Positions 46,270-56,035 of a DNA stretch of 64,000 nucleotides are shown here, in pieces. The notes below the pieces were generated by a model that did not search any database, was not told the origin of the DNA, and saw nothing but the letters and a program-made list of their open reading frames with translations. The position numbers and the translations under genes were made by a program. This DNA is from Dipteris shenzhenensis (lineage: Eukaryota; Polypodiophyta; Polypodiopsida; Gleicheniales), in the NCBI GenBank assembly GCA_047967505.1, contig CM106540.1; one strand, 5' to 3'. Position 1 is the first letter of the stretch. Every line of letters starts with the position of its first letter.

Positions 46270-47783
46270 TTATGTACAGCTTGATCCAGAGGCTGCTCTA
46301 CATTTTTTGGAGGATCTTTTCTCTGCCGCTCCATCCTGTCCGTGCTCCATCCTGTCCATGCTCCATCCTGTCTCCTCCACTGCCCCAGGAGCCTCTCTTT
46401 GCTGCTTCTCCACCTTCTCCTCAACATCAGCAGCAGGTCTTTGCTCCTGTGTCTGCTCCTCCTCATCACTATGTGATTGCTCCTGTGGCTTCTGGTCCTC
46501 AGCATTAGGTGCTTCATTTGTGGGATCAAGGTGTATGACACCTTCTTGTACTTTAGAGCTTTCACCCAACTCCACAGTAGCTGGTACAATAGGTTTGGGG
46601 GAGGCATAGCTCAAAAACCTCCAAATTGTATGAGCTCTAAAATTATGTACATAGTTGGAGCTGAAGCTATCCTCTTTCATCTACAATGGCAGAGGATAAT
46701 TTAGAACACTTTGTATCATTATGAATTATCTTCAAGCTAAATGAAAAGTATTTTTCCTTACCAGGTCTGGCTGTTCCTTCTCAAAGTGGCTTGAAAGTAT
46801 ATATTTTGCATTGATCAGCACTCTCCATCCACAGCTACTTGAATCATTTTGTTGTGGTGTCTGTACAGTTAGAAAGATATGTTAGAAACTGTTAGCATCA
46901 GCACAAAACAAAATTATTCAATAAGTTCAAAGACATAGCATTTAATAGACTTTTTACCTCTAGACTTATTGGCTCTATTGAATCCAAAAGAGAGACATTT
47001 GGAGGACAGTGATCCAATGCATCTAAAAGCCTTCTAATACAACTGCAATATGTATAATTTAGTTAGTATGATATCAAAATAATGAAGTTTTAAGTTCAAA
47101 AAGCACACACAACACTTACAATTTCAGCTCTCTGTGTGTGTTTTTTAGAGAGTTGAATAGAAAGCATTGCTTCTGCTAGATGTCAATAGAAACAAAACTC
47201 CAGTGGTCACTACATAAGGAAAAAAGCATAAGAAAATCAAAGGCTACAAGAGTTCCCAATCTTAAAGAAGAATCTTAAAAGAAGTAGTCACCCACATACC
47301 TGCTATGGTATGGAAGTAGCAAAACATCAATTACTTCAAAATTGCAGTGTTTGAACCAGCTGGAAATACTCATGGGAGTCTCCTTTGCATCTCTTAATTT
47401 AGAAGAAATGGCTGGATCAACAATATGGACTGTATGCTGTACAGAGGGGTGAAGCCAGCTTCTCATCATGCTGCATAGGATCAGAAAATAATTAGGGTAG
47501 GTTATAAAGGAGGTACAAGGAGGATTGATTTGCAAAAAATGTAAAATTTATAGACACTTACTAGAGCATTGCAAGAATGATAGTATCTGAGCAATACTCA
47601 TTCTTATGAGCCAATGCTGCTAAGCATTGTTTTGTCAAGTCAAAATCATTCACTGAAACTTCATCCTCAATATGAACAACTACATCAGGGCCCAGCTCCT
47701 TCAACCTTCTATGTATCTGTAGCTCCTTCTTTCCAGTCTCCACATCTATATAACAGATTTTGTTTCTTTTATTTGCTACTTCA
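46270..47783 (-). pseudogene. Ulp1-like (C48) SUMO/ubiquitin-like protease, six spliced segments
   Basis: A cysteine protease domain of the type that cleaves SUMO from proteins. Minus-strand segments with GT-AG joins: 47783-47562, 47470-47300, 47209-47120, 47042-46958, 46860-46762, 46680-46270. All phases agree. Catalytic residues: His in SSDHWSFVSIDI (third segment); the usual Asp position reads CFLFNSL, an Asn; Gln and Cys in TPQQNDSSSCGWRVL (fifth segment). The fold start is HIEDEVSVNDFDL..NEYCSDTIILAML. The last exon adds an acidic Gln/Glu-rich tail. The third segment has one TAG (47176-47178) where Gln fits. The first segment has no ATG and begins just after a TGA, beside the end of the histone-like frame. 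It was therefore probably the C-terminal part of that protein before a one-base loss. Confidence 0.8.
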
Positions 47784-48384
47784 GTGAGTCCTCATAAGCA
47801 GCCTTCCCTCTGGTGTTCTTTGAGTGTGTTACCTCAACAACCTTTACCTCATCAACCTTCAACTTCCTTGTAGGTGGAATTAGCAATATGTCTCTCATTT
47901 TGATGTCCTGCCATTCCATAGGATGAACAAGCTTGTCATACCTCCATCTCACTCTGGACAAAGTGTTGAAGTCTTTGGCCATCAAAGTCACCCTGTGAGC
48001 ATGGGCTGCTACAAGCATTGCATCTTCAAAATATTTCTCCAAGTAATCCTCTGCCATTTCCTGTAAGGAAAGAATGGCAGTTCTATTCCACCTGAACCCA
48101 AGGTTCCAACTGTCACAAATTTCTCTCACCAGTCTTTGAAAGGGTGCTTTGGGTATTGCAAAGCCTATAGCTTTCTGTTGCCTCCTGATCTCCCTTAGCA
48201 CACTTGCACCATGATTCAATCTTTTGGCCTTTTGCTTGAGCAAGCTCATTGGCTTACCCTTCCTGCCATGTGCAGCTCTTCCCTTTGGAGGCACACTAAA
48301 TTTCTTGGTACCTGCCCCAGCTGCTGTTGCTGCAAGCCCTGGCCCTTTGCCAACTTTCCTTGCAGTTGACTTGGTTCTTGCCAT
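47776..48384 (-). CDS. Divergent histone H3-fold protein with C-terminal extension
   Basis: A 202-residue minus-strand frame starting at the ATG at 48384. Residues 1-10 are MARTKSTARK, the H3 tail start, with Lys4 and Lys9 kept; Gln5 is Ser and Ser10 is Val. Residues 11-58 are a basic, Gly/Ala-rich tail unlike H3. Residues 61-150 match the H3 histone fold: SVLREIRRQQK (alpha-N), PFQRLVREI (alpha-1), RTAILSLQEMAEDYLEKYFE (alpha-2, against SAVMALQEACEAYLVGLFE) and AHAHRVTLMAKDF (alpha-3, against AIHAKRVTIMPKDI). Loop 1 has canonical H3 length, which argues against a typical CENP-A/CENH3. Residues 151-202 are an extension. The frame stops at the edge of the Ulp1-like domain on the same strand. 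It probably lies in one transcription unit with it, perhaps once a single protein. It is divergent from host H3, not a recent copy. Confidence 0.85.
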   Translation of the reverse strand: MARTKSTARKVGKGPGLAATAAGAGTKKFSVPPKGRAAHGRKGKPMSLLKQKAKRLNHGASVLREIRRQQKAIGFAIPKAPFQRLVREICDSWNLGFRWNRTAILSLQEMAEDYLEKYFEDAMLVAAHAHRVTLMAKDFNTLSRVRWRYDKLVHPMEWQDIKMRDILLIPPTRKLKVDEVKVVEVTHSKNTRGKAAYEDSLK

Positions 48385-48399
48385 CACTCTAAAAAACTG

Positions 48400-49790
48400 C
48401 ATACAAAGGATTGGAAAGAGATCACAGACATGGAGAACATGTTCTAACAAAGAAAAGGCAATCACAGGGGTGGATGAAGCCATATAGAGAAATTTGCAAT
48501 AAAATGCGATATGAGCAGTTTGGAATTTCAAACAGGTCCACATCGCATTTTGCTGCAAATTTTTGAAATGACGTGCTGGTGCACTCCTACAGTGATTTCT
48601 ATGTCTCTCCAACTAAATACAGTATGAATGGAGTTTATGCAAGAAGATTACAGCTATGGAAGTCACAAAACCAGAATGACAGGGGTTGATGAAGCAATAT
48701 TTCAATATTTGCAACAAAACGCGATTTCAGCTGTTTGAAATTCCTAAGGCCTTCTCCTTGCATTTTGCTGCAATCATGAGGCAGCATGTTGGAATATGCC
48801 TTCAGTCATTTGAAGGTGTTTGCATAACCATACAGGATGGATTGAGTCTATGGAAGGCAAGAAGTGTGCACAGACTGAAGGGAGAACCCATAAGTACAGT
48901 TTTACCCTCACATGCAAATATCACACTTGAAGATCTGCATTCCTACAGTGATTTCTCTGTCTTGACTTGAGTCTATGCATTTCCATGCAGGATGGATTTT
49001 TTCTATTGTAGGCAAGAAGATTGCAGAGACTAAGGGGAGAACCCATTGTTACTGACCTGGAATCTATCTGTGGATGTGCTGTGCTGCTGATGAGTAACCT
49101 GTGCTGAGGATGAACCTGTGCTGCTGGACAGGATGCTGATGTTGCAGAGTATGGAGGTAGGGAGGCAAGAGAGCAGAGACTGGAGGGCAAGAGGTCTAAA
49201 ACAGGATACCACAAATAAGTGCAAATAGAAATAAAGAATCTCTAAATCCCACACGTGTGGAATGTAGTCGTTTTTCACACGTGTGGATGGGACCCAGATC
49301 TCTTGGAGTTTGAAATTTGGCACGTGTGAAAGTACACTTTATGCCTTGGAACTTGTGCCATTCATGATTTCATCATCAATACCACAACCACTTTTCCCTC
49401 CCCTGTCTCCCAATCTTTCATCCCTGCCACGACCCTCGCATCTTCCATTTCCTTCTCTCTGATCCTTTCCTACCTAGCAGACTCCATCCAGACTCTGCAA
49501 CCTGCCTGAAGACTACTACTACTACCAGATCTCCAGGTTACCTAGAGTGCAAAGTTCAAGCTAGAGAAAGAGCAAGAGATTTACCAGTGCAACTCCATCA
49601 GCATGGAAAAGGAAAAAAAAGGTCAGAATTCTAGATTGGTTTCAATGTTTTTTAACATTTATTTCTTCCATCCATTGGATTTTTTATGTCCCAATGTCTT
49701 CACTCAGCTCCATCCTTCTTGTTACATTTTCAAATAATACTATTCAAGAATGTGGTAAATCACCCAGAAATTAGATTGAAGTTAGATATG
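48400..49790. promoter_or_regulatory. Divergent intergenic region with hairpin motifs and CACGTG palindromes
   Basis: No supported genes. Two imperfect hairpins pair ATTTGCAAYAAAATGCGA with CGCATTTTGCTGCAA (48490-48560 and 48706-48775). A diverged direct repeat follows (CTACAGTGATTTCT near 48590 and 48945; GGGAGAACCCAT near 48880 and 49035). Three CACGTGTG sites lie at 49250, 49278 and 49321. The two genes on either side point away from it, so promoters are expected here. Confidence 0.5.
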
Positions 49791-50290
49791 AATAGAAACT
49801 AGAAATTTGCAACAAAATGTGAGGAGAGTGGTTTATAATTCTCTAAACAGCCCATATCGCATTTTGCTGCAAATTCCTGTTGTTGACACATTCCTCATGA
49901 AAAGTTTCACTCATTCCATTATTTCTCTTGCATATGAGATCATAGTGTCCAGGAATCACTGAGATGAACCAAGTGCTTGATTTGACATGCACATGAACAG
50001 AACTTGAGAATTTGCAACAAAATGCGAGGAGAGTGGTTTATGATTCTCTAAACAGCCCATATCGCATTTTGCTGCAAATTCCTGTTGTTGACACATTCCT
50101 CATGAAAAGCTTCACTCATTCCATTATTTCTCTTGCATATGAGATCATAGTGTCCAGGAATCACTGAGGTGAACCAAGTGCTTGATTTGACAAGCACATG
50201 AACAGAACTTGAGAATTTGCAACAAAATGCGAGGAGAGTGGTTTATATATCTCTAAATAGCCCATATCGCATTTTGCTGCAAATTCTTGT
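49790..50290. repeat. 205-bp tandem repeat, about 2.4 copies, each with a hairpin
   Basis: Units start near 49805, 50010 and 50215, period 205 bp. Each begins ATTTGCAACAAAATGCGAGG and about 50 bp later has ATCGCATTTTGCTGCAAATT, so each can fold on itself. The hairpin is the same as the two at 48.5 and 48.7 kb. Confidence 0.88.
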
Positions 50291-50335
50291 GTCTGATTTG
50301 GTTCTCACTTCTACCTCATTAATTTGCTATCTTTA

Positions 50336-52253
50336 GCCCTGTGGAAATCTTCCTTGATGATGAGAAATGTTTTTGTTTTGGAACAGCTGGCTCCCAGGCC
50401 CCACCTTTCAAGAGGAAGCTGGACTTTTCTGCTGCTATTATTAGACCACAGCAATCACCAGGTGAGTCATGAGACGTCATGAATGGATTTTCTGGTGATA
50501 TAAAATGCATTCACTGATTGCATATGTCAGCATATAGAATTCATAGTATATAAGTTTTTGAACAGGCAAAAAGAAGAGACTGGAGCAGAGTGCTGATTCT
50601 TCCATCAAAAAACAAATGGAACCAGAAGAGGACAATTCTCTAGATTTGCTCCTATTTGAGTTTCTTCACAAATGCAAGGCTCAGAGTAACTTCCATATAT
50701 ACCACAGTATTTTCAACATGGAGTTCACAATGAGCTCTGTACTGGAGCAGCACAAAGATTTTCTTTCAGACTATTGGGATACCTTCAAAGAACTGACAGA
50801 GGCAGGAAGAATTGTGGAAGGAGAAAAGGTTTTTGTGCATATAAATCATATTGTCTCCAATGACAGGCTGAGGTACCATGTGAACAGAAGATTTGACAGC
50901 CTGCCTGATCACTATAAATTAAACTGTACTTTGCACACCAGAAAGTGCAGAGTGCTGGAGGAGAGCATGGCATTTCTTATGTACATTGTCTTCAGTCAGG
51001 AGTCTTTAGATGAACAAGGGCAGGAAATAGAAGAAGAAGACACATCTGAAGCAGAGGAAAAGGAGAATGTTCCTTTGGTCACAGAAATGGCAGAGCAAGA
51101 AGAAGATATCAACCTTCAGGATGAGGGGCTGCAAGTGGCTGCTCTTGACATTGTTCAACTGAGGACAAAAACTCTGAGGGGAGCAGAGCCAGTTGAAGAT
51201 TTTGATGTTCAGAGCAGCAACTATGCAGTGCCCATGCTTCCAGGTGTGTTGATTGGTGGAAAGGATTATGTTTTCCTCCATGATATAGAGTGTATGTTCA
51301 ATTTGAGGGAGGACTATGCCATTTCCCTTATTGCCCAGGCTTCAAGGCTTGACAAGGAGGTTGGCATAGAGGATGACCATTCACTACTGGCTTTGGAAAC
51401 AATTTTTGATCCTGTAGAGGCCCTTTCATTTTGTTTCAAAGAGGCTGAAAAGTTCCAAGAGCCAGATGAAGCTGCCCTCCAGCTCACACAGGAAGCTATG
51501 AATCTCTCAGCACTATACACAGAAAAGCCTAAAGAAGAGGCTGGACAAGAGGGGAGAGGGATAAATCTATGGAAAGATGAACTACTTGTTGCTGATGAAA
51601 ATGAGAAGGTACTTCAAATCAAATACTTTGACTTCTGCTTAACTTTGTTTTTGTAGGTTGTGTATTGTCTCACTCCAATCCTTTGATATGTGGCAGCTAC
51701 AAATTGAGGATGACACATTCCTCCAGAGATCAAGTGGAAGCAGGCAGGTTGGGTGTCACAAAATGTCAGGCCTAGCTCATTATATTCATGATCTAGACAG
51801 TGCCAAGATCTTGATTTACCATAGGCAGTTGAGCAACAATGGAGAAGCCATTGTTTACTTCTTAAAATGTTTGTCCAGGGCTTTAGGTGGACATGTTCTT
51901 TCATGGCAAAAGGAAAAGATCATTTTGATAGAGAGGTTGTCTGCCATAGATATATTTGGAGATTATGTGAATAAGCAGGCCTCTAGGGCCGCTTACTTTT
52001 GTCTTACACTTCTTATGCATTAGCATGTGGTGTTAAGGAGCCCAAATATCTGGAGGGCTATGGAAAACACCAGCTCGTAAGGTTTCGAGAGCCACCCATG
52101 ATTGCATCAGGCCACACAGTCCAAGAAGAGGAACAGGTGGAGAGAGCTGAAGAAAAGGATAAAGAGACAGTCGACATCAAGCCAATAAAGAAGAAAAAGA
52201 CTCCAATCAAGATCAAAAAGAGAGTTCCAATCGGCAGGCCCTGGGAGAAATAG
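50336..52253 (+). pseudogene. Unknown element-borne spliced gene with acidic middle and basic tail
   Basis: Three or more exons. The first ends at 50460 (AGSQAPPFKRKLDFSAAIIRP) before GTGAGT. The main exon runs from about 50566 to 51608 (KKKRLEQSADSSIKKQ; LLFEFLHKCKAQSNFHIYHS; RLRYHVNRRFDSLPDHYKLN; an acidic stretch QEIEEEDTSEAEEKE; VPMLPGVLIGGKDYVFLHDI). An intron 51609-51697 (GT-AG, phase 0) leads to LQIEDDTFLQRSSGSRQVGC and DSAKILIYHRQLSNNGEAIV. At about 51998 the frame shifts by one base into YALACGVKEPKYLEGYGKHQ and a Lys-rich end (KPIKKKKTPIKIKKRVPIGR) stopping at 52251-52253. The PIGRP end is AT-hook-like. I recognise no family. The frameshift suggests that this copy is damaged. Confidence 0.5.
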
Positions 52254-52569
52254 GATTTAGTCATCGAATATAGCACAAACATTATATTAAATTTGAACTG
52301 ATTTGTATAAAGTCTTTGATATCTGGTATGATCTTGTATAAATGATTAATAAGTTGATGATGAAATGATTTGTACATTTACATAGAGTGGTGTCGTTAAA
52401 TATTAAATGAACAATATATTGAAATTGTAAACAAATTGTATTAAGTTTAGATCATATGTTTCACAAAAGAAATACTTTTCATGCATAACACCAAGAGTCA
52501 CTTGTTCCACTAAAAAAATTTCTATTGAATGAGTTTGAAAACATGTGGACATAACACCAATAAGTTACA

Positions 52570-55500
52570 AATGAGTCCTATTCATGTTTACTTGTCCATT
52601 TATGGTTTCTAAATATCTTCGATTCCCTCCATTGTCTATGTCTCTCTACTGCAATTGAATTGTCTAGAGCTTGTCTTCGTCTTTGCTTTTGGGCTAGAAG
52701 AAAAGCAAGCTTGATTTTGGAGCTAGCAACTTTTCTTTTAGCATGCAGCCTCTGTAGTATGCCTCGGTAAAACCATTGGTGGAAGACTTCCTTCAGACTA
52801 TTTGCCTTCTCACTCCCTCCATAGTGTTGTGTGTGTCTAAAAAATGCATTATGTGCCATGTAGTGAGACTTCTCCATGCCTTGGGTAGACCAAATAGCTA
52901 GGCATCCATACTTTTTGACAAAATAGGGAAGGTGGTTGTATATGATATGCTGTAAGACATAAGAATGCATAGTAAGTAATAAAAAAAAAGAGGATCACAC
53001 TTAAGTAAAAGAAAAAGACATAACCTTACCATGTAGTGAGTTATATTGCAGGCTGTCCATGCGTCTTTCATTGACTTTCCAAAATGTTTAATTGCCTCCT
53101 CAAAGTTCTTGTAATCACTCTTCGTCCATGTTACTTTGTCACAGAACATGAAGAGTTGATCGAGAGACCTCCACACCTCTACCTTCCTATTTCGTGCTTC
53201 CCCATCTGCCTCATGATCTTTCACAGCATTATGGACTTGCTTCCACAATCCATAATTAATCTTTGAAACTGTTCTACCTTGCCTTACTTGCTTACTATGT
53301 TTGGGTCGAGACAAGAATCTTCTTGCCTTAACACCACCAATAGAGGGCTTGATTGGTACCTCCTTGCCATTGGTAGACTTTTTAAAATCCTTTGTGATTT
53401 GAACATCTCCTCCATGCAGACCTATATCGGATAACACTTTTTCCAATGCTTGAAGAGCATCCTTTCTATTTTTTTCGGGACGGAGTTTCCAAGCAAATCC
53501 AATATATAAAAATACCAATTTCTCGATAATTCAACATAGACCATGCAATGTGCAGATGTGAACATTACATAGTGGAATGTCCAGAATGGCCTTGAAGTCA
53601 AGGTCAACTTTACCTCTATTAGGTGCTCTCTTCCACCATTTTGAATCCATTACTTGAGCTGATTCTTTGCAGGAAAGACAAGGAGACTTTGAGTTGCCTC
53701 CTTTACTAATGTTATACATGCACTTAAGTGTTTTAAGATCCCCGGCCATGTGCCACTCTACTTGAAAATCACCTTTTCCTGCAACATGGAGATTCTCGCC
53801 TTGCACTTGTCTTTTGATTATTCTTGGTATTTCCGTGTGGTGAAACACCCAATCTAGTGTTTCATGGTCTTCGGTCTTCACCTGCCAGATTATAGAAAAC
53901 AAAAGTATTACTATAACAGATTTGAAAACAATGACCAAAATCAAGTATAAAACAAAAAATGATCATACCTGGAACGAGCCTAACCACCATATGTGTTTCT
54001 CTGACTCCACACTAAAATACTTCGAACTCGCTTCAGTCAATGATGTATCAATTGCTCCATTCATCAATTTGCGAACCGGAATGAAATGAGCTTGCTTGTT
54101 GAATCTATCAATGATAGTCCAAATCCCATCATTCCCTGACTTTGATCTTGGCAAATCAAAAATAAAGACCATTGTAATACTTTCCCATGGTGCGTGAGGC
54201 ACGGGAAGAGGCATAAGTAGGCCAGGTGCCTTCCGTCTATCATACTTCACTTTCTGACATTCAGTAACAAACTGATGTATATCTTTCCGCATCCTTGGCC
54301 AAAAGAAATACCTCTCTAGTGCTAGAGTTGTTGCTGTAATTCCTCTATGTCCAGCATAGGGAGGTGCATGGCATTCCTCCAAAATCTTTTTCCTCATCTC
54401 TTGGGTGATGCATAGGCAATCATCTTTCATCCTTTACAACCTCACACTCATCCAGTTTGATAACAAATTTCAAAATGCCTTTGCACTCCTCAAATGTTAT
54501 TCCATAAAACTCGACCATTCTTTTTTGAAGTTGTTGCAGATCTAAAAATATATTGTTCCAAGGATCATACACAGTGGTTCCTTTAACACCATGAAATATA
54601 TCTTCAATATGGATATATTGCCCAATAAATTCATCTATACTTTCATTCAAATGACCTCTTATCCTCCACATGGTTGCTGGATTTGGCAGTAAAACTCGGT
54701 TAATCCTTTGATCTTTCAAAGTTGAGGATATCGCATGGAAAATCGAACTTATCCCTTCCTGCTAATTCCACTAACATCAAGAGCCTAGTGCCATCAACTT
54801 GATTATTGGATACAAAGTCCTCTACAACATTGCGTTTGACTGTTTTGTATTTTTTTTCCTCAATCAAACCTTTTGCTACACCGCAAGAAAGCAATCCTTT
54901 CATTTGTTTAACAGAAAGAAGGTTCGGGTCCATATTTTCTTTTGCAGGCTCCAATAATTTCCTGTAGTAACAACACAATATGACTATATCATTCAACACC
55001 TCCATTCTTATTTTGCGACAATCAACGAAATAGATATAGTCTGGAAGAGAGCCTTTTTGAGTATACAAAATGATAAATTTCAATCTAACCTTGCTTCCTG
55101 AATTCGTCGCTTGCATCCACCAGTCCCAGCCTTCAAATTTGCAATGTTTTTAATCTTCCTGCTACGTAGTCTGTCTCCAAGCACGGTTCTCTTCTTTCTT
55201 GCTCTTGTCAACTCTTTTTTACTCTTTGAATGCTCCTCAATTTCATTCTGCAACTGCTGCTCCAATTTTGCACGAATGGCTATCTCCTGCATCTTGGCCC
55301 CCTTTTCTTGTAGGTACAATTTTTATACGTTTTCGCAAATGCAGACTGCGCTGAAATATAACCAAGAAGTCCATTTTGTCCATCGCCGGCAAACCTCAGT
55401 AATGTCATGGGATTGACAAATGGAGGTGTAGAGTTTTTTACTTGACATTTTGGATATGCTTCCATCGCACCATAAGTCAATATGTTGAAGCCCTTCTCTT

Positions 55501-55637
55501 CTCATATTTTCCCGCTGTTGAGCATTCAGCACCGTATCCTTTCGTCTTTTTTGTGCTGGAGCATATTGTTCTTCTAAGTCGATGTGAAGATGGTGTAATC
55601 GCTTCTTCTGAGATAGTGACTCACTAGTATCGGCCAT
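52570..55637 (-). pseudogene. DDE-like transposase of the large element, disrupted
   Basis: Multi-exon minus-strand gene. N-terminus (55637-55323): MADTSESLSQKKRLHHLHID, then QHIDLWCDGSISKMS. A coiled coil follows at 55319-55120 (RAKLEQQLQNEIEEHSKSKK). Next is 55050-54430: MKGLLSCGVAKGLIEEKKYK, NNIFLDLQQLQKRMVEFYGI. A gypsy fragment interrupts at about 54060-54425. The catalytic part resumes: KTEDHETLDWVFHHTEIPRI, FQVEWHMAGDLKTLKCMYN with GNSKSPCLSCKES, LCNVHICTLHGL, and in the last exon HLPYFVKKYGCLAIWS and TQGMEKSHYMAH. The A-G-D-L-K Asp and the G-M-E-K-S-H Glu look like RNase H-fold transposase residues, with a C..C pair between. The basic tail (RLHAKRKVASSKIK) ends at 52578. Exon borders are approximate; superfamily not identified. 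Confidence 0.65.
54060..54425 (-). pseudogene. Gypsy integrase fragment nested in the transposase
   Basis: Reads CLCITQEMRKKILEECHAPP, AGHRGITATTLALERYFFW, HQFVTECQKVKYDRRKAPG and DGIWTIIDRFNKQAHFIPV. This is the H2C2 finger and start of a Ty3/gypsy integrase (second Cys of the finger replaced, VKYD). On both sides the text returns to transposase sequence. Confidence 0.8.
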
Positions 55638-56006
55638 TTTTTGTGCTTCTCAGGTTGCGAAGTTTGTTTTTCAATCTCATAGTCGTTTTGTAACATGAAT
55701 CGTGGAAGTGTGGCCGTATCCATGTGAATATTTTGAAAACTTGCAATCACCAAGTTCAGTGATGGACTCTTTATGAAAGGCCTGCACACGTCGGCCAAAG
55801 AGATGCGGAATCTTTGGTAAACAAAAAAAAATCTAAGAGGATATTTAATGCAAAATCGTGTTAATCAGACAAAAGATTATCTTATTCCTTTTTGAATTGA
55901 CAGTTCTGTAGTCCTTATTGATAGTTCTGAGCCACGTTTCCGTATTTTACTATTTTTGAGGTCTTTTAGGAGAGAAATAAATCAAAAAATAGTGAATTTC
56001 TTATAG

Positions 56007-56033
56007 GGCCCCAAAATGAGTTCCCTTTTTCCC
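56007..56033 (-). repeat. Right terminal inverted repeat
   Basis: GGCCCCAAAATGAGTTCCCT then TTTTCCC, the complement of the left end with three mismatches. Followed by TA and the continuing copia integrase. Confidence 0.85.
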
Positions 56034-56035
56034 TA

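Larger units (their letters stand above)
44257..56033. mobile_element. 11.78-kb TIR transposon carrying histone-fold, Ulp1-like and transposase genes
   Basis: Left end (44257-44283) and right end (56007-56033) are 27-bp inverted repeats matching at 24 positions. The shared part includes CTCATTTTGGGGCC, and the outer part is GGRRAAAAGGGRR. TA flanks both ends (44255-44256, 56034-56035). The copia integrase reading continues on either side, with a one-base offset. Contents in order: plus-strand unknown gene (44.74-46.18 kb), minus-strand Ulp1-like protease (46.27-47.78), minus-strand histone H3-like gene (47.78-48.38), hairpin-rich intergenic zone (48.4-50.3), plus-strand unknown gene (50.3-52.25) and minus-strand transposase (52.57-55.64). 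I cannot place it in a named superfamily; TA duplication alone is not enough for Tc1/mariner, whose transposase is much smaller. Confidence 0.8.

Noticed and set aside
47776-48384. Centromeric histone CENH3
   Set aside because: Loop 1 has the canonical H3 length, the tail start is that of ordinary H3, and it lies inside a transposon. Not excluded completely, but not the best reading.
44257-56033. Standard Tc1/mariner element because of TA flanks
   Set aside because: Those elements are about 1-5 kb with a single ~340-residue transposase; the gene content and transposase here differ.
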